Shown in pieces: positions 25,061-36,789 of a stretch of 64,000 nt of DNA (its first letter is position 1; each line of letters begins with the position of its first letter). The DNA is from Marchantia polymorpha subsp. ruderalis (taxonomy: Eukaryota; Streptophyta; Marchantiopsida; Marchantiales; Marchantiaceae). Below the pieces are notes generated by a model. It worked only from the letters and a program-made list of their open reading frames with translations. It was not told the DNA's origin and did no database searches. The stretch spans positions 7,341,501 to 7,405,500 of the forward strand of contig AP031355.1 in NCBI GenBank assembly GCA_037833965.1, written 5' to 3'. The translations under genes and the position numbers were made by a program.

Positions 25061-26587
25061 AGAAATTCTATATTGAGTTTTAGGCCTCAATATTCTTTCC
25101 CATCAAAAGAAGCCTACTGGCATCGGACTTAGTAACAACATAATCTACATTTGAAGAACTAAGGCAATCCTATCAATTAACTTTGTAGATTAATTTTTGA
25201 CAATCTGCTTAGAAGGTATTTTGAAACTTGTCACATATGCTTCTATATGTATGTGCGAGGGGGTTTGCATTTACAGTTAATGAAAGAAATCTGCTAAGAT
25301 ATAATTCTCGTCTGGACTATACTACAAGCACTTTATTGAGAAATTTTCTCCTATAGATATGTGACTATGAAAAGATGAAAGAAAATCATCTCTGGAACTA
25401 GCTGGAGAAGAGCAGGTGCAACTCTATTATATTTCCGAGCATAGGTTAATCTATGTGGAAATATTACTCTAGCATCAATCCCTGTTTAGTCTTATTGGTT
25501 CACTCTCCATGTTCAAGATGCACTCTAATATAACGTGGTTATCATTGTGGACCAAAGATAAATAATGATCATACTAGTTCGTCAACGGGATCGTTTGTCA
25601 GTAGTCTAGCGGTATATAAAAATCACATTTAGCCTCATCATGAAACTCACAAGAACGTGTGCATTTAAACGTAGTGTAGGAGAAAGCCGTAGGATACGAC
25701 TTGCATGACAATCATTTTCACGATCTGATCGGCATATTATGAGCAATGAATAAAAAATTTGATAAAGTTTTTGTCACGATTGTCATGATAGATGCTAATA
25801 TGTGTATGCAAAAATATCCAATAAATTTATATTATTCGTTTCATTTTTTCTCATGAATGTTTACAGTTCCAAAGTAAGAACTCACTACGCAAGATGCATA
25901 GTGTGTCGCACAGCCTTCGATGAGAAGAAGTAAAGCTATGAACACAAAGAGAAAGATAATTCGCTCTAATGATGTCTATAATTCTTTAACTAGATCTGAA
26001 TGGAACCAAAGAAAGAAAAAGAAAATATCAAAAAAAGAACTCACCTCAAAATTGAGTACAATAATTCGAAACAGTAAAAGCATATCGAAAGTTTCTATCT
26101 ATGTAACATTATTTTCATATTCAATTTTGATACCAATGGCATCACAAAAGAAAAACCATTTACTTATGCTTAGTAAAATATAGCAATAGTATAGATGACA
26201 ATCAAAATGGCTCAAACACTCTTCACTCCCTTCATAAGCGCAGAATCACCAAATCACTATGACTGTCAGTAGGTTTGTTTCCTCTAAGCTTCCTGGACCT
26301 GGTGAGCGATGTGGCGGGGAAGCGGTAGTGGTGAGTCGGAGAAGAAAGCCGAACGGCTGAAGGGTCCCACTTTCAAAGCTACCGAAAAGAGAAGCTATAA
26401 ATTGCAGCTCTTTGATGTTCTATTGACTCGATTTCATAAGTTCTACTGCAAAACATTTTTAAACGATCTGATGAGATGGAAAACAACGTCGAGAATAAGC
26501 TTCGACTACAAGACGTAGCTCCTTAATGTGAGGCCAAGTGCATGTCCTGCTACTCGGAACAATGTACAGTTTGCTTGGTTGAGGCCA
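25061..26587. other. Non-genic stretch
   Basis: No supported gene. Small plus-strand frames at 25920-26183 (Lys/Ser-rich) and 26309-26518 are not recognisable. Confidence 0.55.
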
Positions 26588-27500
26588 CTATGAACTCTTT
26601 CCACAAAAACTTGCTTCCACGATGTCCGCTGAAGTGATCACAACATTAGGAAAGACTTCTGTATCCATTTCGTCATGAATTACAGTTTTCTGGTGAAGTA
26701 CACGAAGTGCAATAAACTGTGAATGTTCATCATCGTAGAAGGTCACTAGGAGACTTCCATTCGTGGGCCATTCCAAGTTCAAGAGTGGGATTTGCACTCC
26801 TCCCTCGCCTTCACTTTTGTCAAACAATTCTACTCCAGAGCAACACACTCTAGCCATACGCGCGCGTACAGTCGATTGTGTTTCGAACAGGGTTTGCTTG
26901 AGTGGTCAGAAAGTGGGTGTAACACCAACATTTTTGCAATGTTACGAGATCTTCTAGACAAGCCAGGGATCATGACTGAACATACCTCCTTTCCATTGGG
27001 ATAGTCAAATCCAAGCCTGATCCCCTTCAGCCTGCTTCCTTTCCCGTATAGTACAGTAGGGAACATTCTTATCGACCTGACAGAAGGTGATCTGATTCGG
27101 ATACGAGAGCTGGCAACAACGAGCGCCAGGATCAGAACTCGGGGGTGAGCTCAGTGATCGGAGAGACAGATATGAACCAGACACAATAATCCCAGAAGCG
27201 GGGAGGGAATTGTCCACAAATACGTAGTGAAGTGGGTGCAGGTGGATTTTTTAGGCCTGACAATCTTCCAGTCATGCAGTGAGATACATGAACACAAGTC
27301 CAGTACTTCCTGTCTAATTGACAAGTTGTTAATGATTGGACACAGTAGTCATGCATTCATTTCAGGTGACGGCTCAAAGGTCAATGCCTTAACTGTCAGT
27401 GTTCTACGAGTTTCTGCTTTCAGCACAATTATTGGAAACACTTCTATGTCTGTACAGTATGTGAACATAGCTGAAAGAGCATTTGCTTCTTTTGACACGT
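26588..27500 (-). pseudogene. Possible remnant of a spliced gene, family unknown
   Basis: Several minus-strand pieces look protein-like. One, 26588 to about 26850, contains MDTEVFPNVVITSADI. A second, 27003 to about 27070, contains LGFDYPNGKE and is followed by a GTATGT donor-like site. A third, about 27370-27480, contains TDIEVFPIIVLKAETRR. The first and third share a D-x-EVFP-x(1-2)-V motif, so they may be repeats of one domain or duplicated exons. No continuous gene model could be built by eye and no family is recognised. Confidence is low, and these may be unrelated frames. Confidence 0.25.
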
Positions 27501-28454
27501 GGAATTTAGTTCACCGACCATGCTTCTTGAGGTTAAGAGGACTGAACGTAAAGGTCAAATCGCCTATATATATGATTTACTTGTGAGCACAAATGAGAAG
27601 AATGAATATGATTATGCATTTGGATTGTCTCATTAGCAGTGTCCTCGATCGTGTCTTCATGAACATTATCATCTCGGTTGACAATGATAGCCAATGTGAA
27701 GCTAGAGAATAGGCCAGTGTATTAAATACGCAAAAGTGGGAGATGAAATCCAAACACATGCAATCATAACATTCCAAAACCTGCGCAATGTGAACCACAT
27801 TAAGAAGCTGATAGTTGCACTTCAATTATTTTTTATGATTTTGGACTACGGAGTTTTTCTTGATTCGATTTCTCGCAAGTCTACACGGAAGAATGATTAA
27901 CGAACACCATACTGGAATATATATCTGGATGCTTATCTCGTATCTTATTCCACTATCTCACGTCTCATAGTCCACAGTCCATGTGTCCCATGGATTAGAC
28001 ATTCAGTTCGATGTCAGTCGTTGAAGACAATGTCGACATATGTGTTGAACTGCAGAAACTGTCTATAGATCTTTCACACTGTAAACATGTGAAAATGAAA
28101 CACCGCTTAACTTTGTTGTCGGCTTTCAATCCCCTAATCATCTATAAGTAAGTCGTTTCCACCATGAACCCACGAATGCTAAAGTAAATTTCATGTAAAA
28201 TTTGGAGCTAGTAATAGAACATAACACTCCGAAACCATGGGTGTAAGACCGCCTGAATAATGAAATCGAGGAGCTCTGTGCGGACTAAGGCACCAAGATG
28301 ACAAGACCTTCAGTAAGTGCATGTTCGAATGTGATAAGAGAGTAATGAAATCTATCTGAATGTAAATCCGTCACTGGAGATCCAATGGAGATCGCGCTTA
28401 GCCTGGCCAAAGAGGGGCCACTTTCTACATTCTATCGAAGCCAAATACCTCAGA
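27501..28454. other. Non-genic stretch 3' of FLA copy 1
   Basis: No gene recognised. It should contain the 3' UTR of the minus-strand FLA gene. No clear poly(A) signal stands out. Confidence 0.5.
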
Positions 28455-29648
28455 TTACAGAATGACGGCAAGAGTTGATGAAATCAGAGCAGCCATTGTT
28501 ACCAACAAGCTCCTTTCAGCCAAGGAGGCTGAATCTGGTGTTACCGTCGCCGGAACCTTATGAGCAGGGGGAGACTTGACTGCAGATTTCTTGGGAGCAG
28601 GGGCAGGGGCTGGGGAAGCCAGAGGTGCAGGTGTGAAGAGGTTAAGAGGAAGAAGAACTTCGTCTATGGCGTACATGGTAACAGGATTCGCGTCGTAAAT
28701 AATTTCGAGGACGGTCGCCACAGAGACTCCAGTGCGCAGCCTCACAGTACTCTGTCCAGGGGTAGCGCTGACGTTGAGAATATAGCCTGCTGCGTCTGCC
28801 GAGGCTAAAGTCTTAGTGGGTTTGTTGAGCATAGTCTCCAGAGAGTCGAGACTTTCATATCCATCGAGAGCATGGTACTCCAGCAGAAGTTTCTGTTCCG
28901 AGAGGCTGAGAGTTTGGATGGACCCAGTGGCCAGAGAATTGAAAGCAGAGTCCCTGGGTGCGAAAATTGTGATTCCCTCCGCCTGCTTCTCTGCAAACAC
29001 GGCGTCGACTTTCGTTTCCTGGAGGTAGCTGATGAGGAGAGTGAACTCCTGGAACGAGTCCAGCACTGCAATCAAGTCTCCTGAGGCATTGTTGAATCCC
29101 ACAGGCAGAAGAACCTGATCAATCTCGATAATGCTGACGTCGAAAGGCGACTTCTGAACTCCAGCCAGCACGGTGACGTTGGAAGAGGAGTCTGGAACCG
29201 AAGGTCCAAGTTTGACACGCGACTTCAGATTGTAGATGTTGACGAACCCATTGTTTCCGCTGGCCCTTCCAGTGGTCTGCAGAAGGGTGGTCACGGAGGT
29301 GTAGTTGGTCGTCTTCAGGGCCCTGAGCTCTGCCATGTCAAAGTAGGTGAGCAGCACATGAAAGCGGAGGAGATCGGTGATTTTGATAGCGTCCGTCTTG
29401 TTATTGCTGGTCCGGAAGGCTCTCATGACATTGTTGGCGGGAGCCAGTAATGTGACGGACTTTCGACCATTGATCTCCGCCGCCACGCCGTGGGAACTCA
29501 GCATCTCTCTGAACACGCTGAATCTCGGGTGGCCTGACAGCATCTTGGTGATGTTGAATTTATGAGTGCTTTGAGAGCATGTTCCGACAATGCAGCACAA
29601 CAGTGCCAACGCCATCAAGCCGGACCGAGCTGCTCGTCGAGGACCCAT
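28455..29648 (-). CDS. Fasciclin-like arabinogalactan protein (FLA copy 1), intronless, 397 aa
   Basis: This is a predicted cell-surface proteoglycan. The order is signal peptide (about 1-25, hydrophobic LMALALLCCIVGTCS), FAS1 domain 1 (about 30-182), FAS1 domain 2 (about 186-336), an Ala/Pro-rich arabinogalactan region (about 339-372, with TPAP, SPAPAPAP), and a hydrophobic C-terminus typical of a GPI signal (about 380-397). FAS1 H1 boxes are at about 65-75 (VTLLAPANNV) and 226-236 (ITIFAPRDSAF). Tyr/Phe-His motifs are at 96-97 and 259-260, and H2 boxes end in IDQVLLP and IDEVLLP. N-glycosylation sequons occur at Asn32, 83, 115, 157, 187 and 292. The frame stays open 16 codons further upstream, but the Met at 29648 gives a proper signal peptide. 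It is an older, inverted paralogue of the FLA cluster at 45-59 kb. Confidence 0.93.
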   Translation of the reverse strand: MGPRRAARSGLMALALLCCIVGTCSQSTHKFNITKMLSGHPRFSVFREMLSSHGVAAEINGRKSVTLLAPANNVMRAFRTSNNKTDAIKITDLLRFHVLLTYFDMAELRALKTTNYTSVTTLLQTTGRASGNNGFVNIYNLKSRVKLGPSVPDSSSNVTVLAGVQKSPFDVSIIEIDQVLLPVGFNNASGDLIAVLDSFQEFTLLISYLQETKVDAVFAEKQAEGITIFAPRDSAFNSLATGSIQTLSLSEQKLLLEYHALDGYESLDSLETMLNKPTKTLASADAAGYILNVSATPGQSTVRLRTGVSVATVLEIIYDANPVTMYAIDEVLLPLNLFTPAPLASPAPAPAPKKSAVKSPPAHKVPATVTPDSASLAERSLLVTMAALISSTLAVIL

Positions 29649-31322
29649 CGTGACTCGATTGCAGAACAGATCCCAGGCTGCCCTCCCACCGAACAATGAA
29701 GTCGGCAGGTCTCAAACTTCAAAAATACTCGATGAAACATGAGATGTGATCCTCGAGCCAGAAGCACATGCAAAAAGCATATCCTCAAGCTTCGATTATT
29801 AGAAAGAAAAGGGGAAATTTCTCGAAAAGCATCGGAAAACCATCTGGAACCGATCCCCACCATCGAAGGACCCACCACCACCACCACGTCCGTAGGTCAT
29901 AGAAACAGTCAAAGTGGTCACAACCAAGCTGGAGCAGCATATAAGAAACTGGATCCATTTCACTGCCAACGACTGAAGCTTCTTCCGGTAAATGTGTTGG
30001 AGAAAATGAGATTACTATCAGCTGGAAGGTACTGGCGATCAGGTCTTATGCACAAGGACTTACTACGAGAGTTTTATGCAAGCGTCTGATCTACACGCGG
30101 ACTTTAATCTGCACAACCTCAAAGCAAAGTCTTGCCACTCTCAAAAACATCGCTCCCATGTAGTGAGCTGCAAGACACTCGACAGAAAGCCTATCGAAGT
30201 GGAGCCTAGATGAGCAGAATCTCCATCCGGCGTTTTGACAGCTCCTAGAAACTGAATCAGCTCTGTCACGAATGTTCAAGGTGGGTCTAGAGTCAAAGAA
30301 CATTTCAAATTCTTGGGGCCTTTCCGATCCAGTGATGAACGCGAACAAGACGAGCTCCAAAACCAAAGATGGTAGTTCGTAGTTTACAATGCCAATGTCT
30401 TATCCAATGCTTTTGTGGTTGACAACTGTACTGACATGTCCGGGCCTAAGGTGGTAGAGGTCAGCATTGTCATATTTTGTGCGCCTCGGAAACCAGCATG
30501 TCTAAAGCAGAGACACGATCTGCTTTTACTGATATCTCTAGTCATCACTTCGAGGCTTTAATTCAAACTCCGCGGCCAGCAAATATGAAATTGATCAGTC
30601 CATCGTAATGTGCTGTATTCAATATGAGAAAGTGCTCACTTTTCGTTTTTAACCTGCCATGCAATGTGTCCTACACAAATGGAAATATTATCGTCACCAG
30701 GAGAGATAGAGACGCCACTGTGACGTGAAACTCCATTATCATCGTAGCAGGGGCCTACAAAGTGAACTTGATACCCTCGTACAAAGGGTGCGTACCTGAA
30801 TGGACATGACAAAGGTGGGTCTACGCTGAGGTTTACTGAATTTCAATTACCTTGAAGATGATGGGAATCTCGTGAAAGGCAGAAAGTCTTCAATATACGA
30901 TGCAAAGAAACCCATTTTGGGAAATTGAACTGCAATTATTAAAGGTAAACGCCAAAAGATATGAGCGTGCAGCTCTGGACCAGATTCACTACATGACATC
31001 ATCTGTTTAGTGATGCGAGCTGTTCTCAGGAATGTCTCAACTAGGGCTCATCGTCAGACGGTGAGTACATTTATTACTTTCATCTTGGGCGAAGTTTGCA
31101 ATCTGTGTACGTATGTACAACATTTAAGTTTTAGATTTCGACGTACTACTCCTAACTTGACGTGTACTTTCAAGTACGATGTGATTGTAGTCTTTATTTT
31201 GCCACAGCACTCGAAGATGCATGTTGTGTTTTCATGGGATTGGGATTCGGATGTCATGGATGTGTACATTTTGCAAGTAATTGTGGAGAAGATGGGTATG
31301 GAAAATGATGCAAAATAATAAA
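29649..31322. other. FLA copy 1 upstream region and spacer
   Basis: Holds the promoter and 5' leader of the minus-strand FLA. A minus-strand ATG at 29769 opens a 16-codon upstream ORF starting MCFWLED, 121 nt before the FLA start. No other gene is recognised. Frames at 29739-30089 and 31010-31318 are not supported. Confidence 0.45.
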
Positions 31323-31959
31323 GTGCCAAATATTATATTTTATACTCCAACTAATCCTATGATGTTGGTTCTAGATATTTTTGATTTCTAAATGTTTCAT
31401 TGGAGAAAGTTGATATAGTATGAAATTAGCAAGACAGCCATGACCATTTATTGCTTGTTGGCTTCTATGTTTCCAAGTCTATATCACCAAAGTAATTTAT
31501 TATATCTTTTCATTATTATTGCGTTCATGTTTCCAACTCTCTATAATGTATATGATATTTTCAATCTCCTAAATTGGATGAATATTCATATACTTAGTTG
31601 TAAAAAATAATTCTATATTCCAAATCAAAAACTAAATTTTTGGAATCGCTATGTTAATGATTGCATTTTATGCTGGATAACAATGGTTTGAACATCAATT
31701 TAATGTGCTTCTTGAGCTTCTTTGACTTTTGTAAATTATTTTCTTGTTTTAGAGTTATCCAGCCAAATTTTGTGTGCTTTAACAATGGTATTGTTAGCTA
31801 TGACACTATCACGTTGAGTTGATTAAACTCAACAAATTTAACTAGAATGACACACGTTGTGTAATTATTTTTCTAATATAAAAACTTTGAGAAAATTTGA
31901 ATTATGAATATGAAATGTTCCAATCAACAAGTTATTGACAACTGTTCATCTCTTCGAGT

Positions 31960-32360
31960 TCCGTTTCAAACAAATTTGAGATTTTCAAATTTTTTTTACG
32001 GGCAAATTGATTTGCTTTTATCAATCTTTTGTTTTCGACCAAAAAAGATAAGAGCAACTTTGGTAGCTTTAGCATAAGATTTCATTTTTTAAATTTTCAA
32101 TCAATTGTAGCAATGTAAAATTATTAGAAGTAATCGCTAGAGAATATGAATTTTCTTAACTGATCTCAAAACATCAAGCATCACATAATTATTAATTTTC
32201 ATCATTGACTCCAAAACATTGTGTGAAGTCTTTAACTCTCGGATTTGAATGTGTGCAAGTATCAATTCAAAATTTTGTACCTTAAATTGATGTCTAAACT
32301 CTTTATAAAGAAGCATTTATAAAAAATTCAAAATTTTATCCTGAATAGTCATCATCTTTT
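31960..32360 (-). pseudogene. Degenerate partner of the antisense ORF at 36354-36677
   Basis: The minus strand here aligns with the antisense ORF of unit 2 (shared stretches such as the region around AGTCAATGATG), but the reading frame is interrupted. Family unknown. See the unit 2 entry. Confidence 0.4.
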
Positions 32361-33151
32361 CTTTCACATAACCTTTTCTGATCCTTACACTGATTCATGC
32401 TTATGTGATCTATTCTTATCCTGAATCTACCGGACAACCCTTTCAACCTTCCCATGACCAGGCATACCTCTCACTACTTTCTCTCCATTAATGTTCCCAC
32501 TTGTCTTGATTTTGTTTCAATATTACGGAGGTTAAGTAGATCCTGCAAAGCCACTCAATGAAGAAATCCCAAACAGGGGATGGCATGCTATTGACATCTA
32601 TTAGTCAAACTGGAGAATCACCTCGGTGCTCTTCGCTCTTGAGGGGCTGATCTCCGTCATGCACCGCCCTGAAGACCGAGGCATCACCCTCTTGTCTCCA
32701 ACATAGCGCTATGACTCGGGAATTACCCTCTAAAACTGATAATGACAATAACAAGTTACGGAAATCATTCCTTAATTAATTGGTTTGTTGACTTCGAAAA
32801 ACAGCGTACTTTATGCAATTTCTCCACGCTACCTGCAAGTTAGCACTCACTCGTTGGCATCAATCTATCGACTTCGTCGGTGACATCTGTCTAGAGTAAT
32901 ATCTGGTTAAACCCTAAATTCATCCAGATGGATTTTCTTTACAGATAGGAGTGCACAAATCTGGGCGTGAAATCAAAACAGAGTGTGAGGTCTGCGCTTG
33001 CTACCAGCTCTATATGAAATTGCAAAGCTGATTTTCCATTTGCTCCTTGTGTTGCTAGAAAGTAGAATTACATAATATACACGTGCACCACTGAAGTTAC
33101 ATCAACGTGACATCTATTTGAATTGCTGGTGTTGCAGCAATCTTCGACATC

Positions 33152-33661
33152 ATGTCAGATGCTCGTGAGCCCGTGAGTAGTACGACCATCGGACTTGGTG
33201 CACAAAGCGATGCCACTTTACCAAGCATTGAAACTGAGGTTATAGAGAGTCTGAACATCTATGGTGGTCAAACAGTGAAGGCAAGTACATATGAAAGAAG
33301 TGGAGCACTTCCAACCTTGAGGAGTATTACAATCACTGAGTATGACGAAAACGAAACGGTCCGCACGGTGTTCGAAGTTGATACACAACCTCTTGCACAG
33401 GACGATCCCACGTTACAAATTGTGGATTGTGGATTTCGATGGAATGCCTGTGCATTGACCGATTACAGGGTGCAAAGCATTGAAACTGAGGTTACAGAGA
33501 GTCGGAACATCCATGGAGGTCGAACAGTGAAGGCCAGCAGATATCAAAGAAGTGGAGCACTTCAATTCTTGATAAGTTCTACAATCATTGAGTATAAAGA
33601 GAACGAAACTGCCGTTTCGCGCAAGGTGTACGATTCACTTGGACGTCAGATCAGTGGATAG
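33152..33661 (+). CDS. Unknown protein with two 46-residue repeats, copy 1 (169 aa)
   Basis: I do not recognise a family. Residues 25-70 and 109-154 are internal repeats with 33 of 46 identical positions by eye. Both begin SIETEV.ES.NI.GG.TVKAS and share RSGAL, S.TI.EY and ENET. The N-terminal 24 residues are polar and there is no signal peptide or membrane segment. The C-terminus is VYDSLGRQISG. A second intact copy lies at 39042-39551 with equal length. A TTGCAG acceptor-like site lies just before the start, hinting at a 5' UTR intron. The stop TAG is immediately followed by GTGAG, a donor-like sequence. The ATG is the first in frame after an interrupted leader conserved between copies. Equal length and conserved repeats against a diverged linker suggest a real coding gene. 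Confidence 0.6.
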   Translation: MSDAREPVSSTTIGLGAQSDATLPSIETEVIESLNIYGGQTVKASTYERSGALPTLRSITITEYDENETVRTVFEVDTQPLAQDDPTLQIVDCGFRWNACALTDYRVQSIETEVTESRNIHGGRTVKASRYQRSGALQFLISSTIIEYKENETAVSRKVYDSLGRQISG

Positions 33662-33862
33662 GTGAGATTCTTTTCAGACCATCCGCTATCTCTACTAAGC
33701 TCGAGTACAATCTGGAATTGCGATTCTTGGAAGTGCGTGTGATCACTTTTTCTGTAACTAAATACTTTCTCATCAAAAACGTTCTAGGATATTTACTTGC
33801 ACATCTGACTCACCTGCTAAGGGCGTAGGATTTCCTACTTGCGTATGTGATCATTGCCTGCG

Positions 33863-33932
33863 CAGGGTACTGAATTCGAGGGTGGTGTATTTACATACAG
33901 GGTACTGAATTCGACGGTGGTGTATTTACATA
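33863..33932. repeat. 35-bp tandem duplication downstream of the unknown ORF
   Basis: 33863-33897 and 33898-33932 are head-to-tail copies of a 35-bp segment beginning CAGGGTACTGAATTCGA, with one mismatch. The corresponding place in unit 2 (about 39754) has a single copy, so the duplication arose after the unit was copied. Confidence 0.85.
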
Positions 33933-33996
33933 CGGCGCTTGGGTACAGTTTGATTGATTTCGAGTAGAATATATCAGAATAAATTAGAAACCCAAC

Positions 33997-34153
33997 GAAG
34001 CTTATGACGAATTGGTACAAGCTGTGTACCAATTCGTCAATGAAAATGAAAAGTCCATAGAGTTTCTTTAACTCAAGGAGATGAACGTTTTCTTAGAAGA
34101 GTAGAAGAAGACTGCAGAGCAAGCTATGCTCATGGCTCGAGAAGAATGTGAGT
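33997..34153 (+). pseudogene. Coiled-coil-like exon remnant, unit 1
   Basis: The plus-strand frame reads EAYDELVQAVYQFVNE, then LKEMNVFLEE, then KKTAEQAMLMAREECE. It is Glu/Lys/Ala-rich and helix-like. Two in-frame stops interrupt it. The first (TAA) is shared with unit 2 and the second (TAG) is specific to this copy. It may be a former downstream exon of the repeat-protein gene or an unrelated relic. Confidence 0.4.
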
Positions 34154-34659
34154 AACTCTGTTGAACACAAGACATTTAGGTCAAGAGATTTGTGGCATGG
34201 AAGAGCCACCTTCGGACCTCACTTACGTGAAGTGAAGATTGTGAGCTGCACTTTAGATGAATTATGCTGACTATCTAGTCGCTAGATATAGCTAGAAAAG
34301 TTCACTGACGCCAATACGCGAGTTGATGAAGACTAAGACTGAAGAGGGACAGATGAGATGATTATCTATTTCTTTGAAATCTGATGTTTCAATGTGTAGA
34401 TTTTGTTGAACTGACTAAAAGGGAGAGCAATTAAGCTCTGTAAACTAATTCATTCCTTTCTATTCATGTTTATTCTCTTGATATTCATGAATCAAACTAA
34501 ACATTCATGACTTTTGATCCAAAATTCAACTTCTTTGCTTTTGCTAAAGTATAGTTTACATCTAAATTTTTCATTTGGAAATTTTGATATTTTTTTAATT
34601 ATATTTGAGATGTTATCATAATAATGTATGATAAATTTTAAAAATTTATGTTTGATAAC

Positions 34660-35385
34660 CAGGCCTCCTTAATTTCGGGATCTTCCAAAATCACCTTAAA
34701 TAAACAAATTTTGGGATCATTTCAAAATCACTTTTGGGAAATTCAGGAGTATTGGAAATAATTTATTTTCCAAATCCCTAACGGCCTCTTCGTTTCCAAA
34801 GACAGTGCAAAAACGACAAGCGACATTGGAGTCCGCATTCGTACGCGAGTTTCAAACAGTGATCTTCATAATATACTTGGCCGCGTTCTCATGCTGGAAC
34901 CGTAGATTTTTAGAATACTTTGGAGTCATTGTGAAAAATAAGAATGAAAAGACATTGAAAGTAAATAAAAAGACATTAAGTACATTCTTTTTATTGAAAG
35001 AAATAGAAATTTCCTCAAAAATATTTACAATTAATTTATTAAAGATTAGAGAATTACAATTGAGTCAGGCGTAATTCTCTTATCTTTAAGTAGATAACTA
35101 ATTGTAACTTACTATTTGGAATGATTAGTTTTTCATGAGTGAACTAACTAATCATTTCATATTGATTAATGATATAAAATAAAGCGAAATTACAATTGGT
35201 GAAATTATGATGGAAATTGCTTTTGTTACACGGTATTACAAACTGCCAACCAAATCAATTCTTCACAAGCATTCGAGTGAATAAGGTCAAAATCAAACCT
35301 TCCAACAATAGAATTATTTATTTTCAGTATAATCTTGGAATTGCCACTGATTCCCAAAATTAAGTAGGCTTGATGATAACTTATT
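34660..35385. other. Unit 1-specific insertion with hairpins
   Basis: This roughly 0.7-kb block is absent from unit 2. It contains a 17-bp-arm hairpin (AAAGATTAGAGAATTAC at about 35040 with GTAATTCTCTTATCTTT at about 35070). A second, ATGATTAGTT/AACTAATCAT, lies near 35120-35155. An 89-codon frame at 34805-35074 is not recognisable. It may be a decayed small DNA element. Confidence 0.4.
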
Positions 35386-36353
35386 ATAGCAAACATAAAT
35401 TTTGGCATGCATGACTGATTTTTAATATGTGGTTATATAACATCAAGCTCTCTAAACCTTCTATAAATTAAATCTCCCTGGATTTATGTCACGACAAAAG
35501 ATCTACTTTACTACTAAGTACTTAGAATTTTACATATGTATCCCAAATACTCCCTTTCCTGTATGATACAAGTGGCACACAGCAAAATCTAACTTTGCAG
35601 CTCTACACACATGTCACCCGTCAATTTCAAGCCTACAGCCGTCCATACATAGGTTTTACTCTCAATCAAAACTTATGCGACTTGAGAATTCACTCGGTTA
35701 TGTACAATGATACAATATACCACATTGCGAAATATGGTATATCCAACACCAAGTAAATGACGTTGATTTTAGACATCTTTACATTCTAAATGTGTCACCG
35801 GTAGAATTTGATAATTGATTAAAATAGAAATACAACTATGATCATTTCTTGCTTGTTGCTTTCTATATTTCCATGTCGATACTACCAAAATAAATTTGTA
35901 TATCTTTTCAATAATATATTGTTCATGTTCCCATGTCTCCACAATGTATATAATTTTCGGTATCTCCCAAATTGCATGAACATTCATATACTTGTTTATA
36001 AAAAATCTTATTATATTCCACATCAAACTCTCAATTTCTTGAATTGCTAGGTTGATGGTTTATTTCTTACTAGATAATATTTACTTGCACATTATTTTAA
36101 CCTCCTTCTTGAGCTTCTTTGACTTTTGTAATCTAATTTACTTTTGTAGAGTTCTAATATTTTGATCCAACCAAAATCTTTTTGCTTTGACAATAATCAT
36201 ATTATACATGTTACTATCTTCTTGAGTTTGATCAACAAACTTAACTAGAACAACACGCTGTGATCTTATTTTTCTAATATTAAAACCTTGAGAAGATCCA
36301 AATTATGAACATGAATTGTTTAGCCAAGAACCTAGTGACAATTCTTCATCTCT

Positions 36354-36677
36354 TCAAATTCTAGTTTTAAGCAAACCTGAAATTTTCACATTCTTCGTAC
36401 GAACAAATTGATATGTCTTTTCAATCTCTTGCTCTTGAGAGTATAACATATGAGCAGCTTCTATAGCATTAGCATAAAATTTGATTTTCATTATTAAAGT
36501 TTCAACTATCTCATGCAATCTAAGACTATTCAAAGTAATTGCTAGAGAGTATAAATTCTCTTGAATATCCTCAATCAATTTAGAAAAATAAAGCATCACA
36601 GAATTATCAATATTCATCATTGACTCGAAAGCCTTATATGACGCTTTTAACTTTCGGATTTGAATGTATGCAAACAT
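36354..36677 (-). CDS. Antisense helical ORF, 107 aa, unknown
   Basis: This minus-strand frame is rich in Leu, Ile, Lys and Glu with heptad-like spacing (for example KLIEDIQENLYSLAITLNSL), so it is predicted helical, with no recognised family. Directly upstream, a short minus-strand stretch at about 36690-36775 reads as a further helical segment (DKNLILVDVLLHELKEFRLN) ending near a GTATAA donor-like site. It could therefore be one exon of a spliced gene. The unit 1 counterpart (about 31960-32360) is broken. It may be a gene remnant in both units. Confidence 0.3.
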   Translation of the reverse strand: MFAYIQIRKLKASYKAFESMMNIDNSVMLYFSKLIEDIQENLYSLAITLNSLRLHEIVETLIMKIKFYANAIEAAHMLYSQEQEIEKTYQFVRTKNVKISGLLKTRI

Positions 36678-36789
36678 TAACTTAGAACTTTATACCTTGA
36701 AATTAAGTCTAAACTCTTTCAATTCATGCAATAGCACATCTACAAGAATCAAATTTTTGTCTTGAAATATCATCATGTATCCAACTTCA

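Larger units (their letters stand above)
31323..35690 (+). repeat. Tandem duplication unit 1 (about 4.4 kb)
   Basis: This is collinear with unit 2 (about 35725-40860). The aligned segments are 31323-32360 with 35725-36780 (more diverged), 32360-34660 with about 38305-40540 (highly similar, including about 600 bp upstream of the ORF), and 35385-35690 with about 40550-40860. Unit 1 alone has about 0.7 kb at 34660-35385. Unit 1 lacks about 1.5 kb present in unit 2. No terminal repeats typical of a transposon were seen, so direct tandem duplication is the simplest reading. Confidence 0.85.

Noticed and set aside
29649-29696. 16-codon N-terminal extension of FLA copy 1
   Set aside because: The second Met (29648) directly precedes a proper signal peptide. 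The extension adds polar and aromatic residues with no match in paralogues.
33152-33661. Resemblance of EY.ENET...VYDSLGR to the YD-repeat signature of RHS-type proteins
   Set aside because: Only a handful of residues match, without the repeated array or length of that family. Treated as coincidence.
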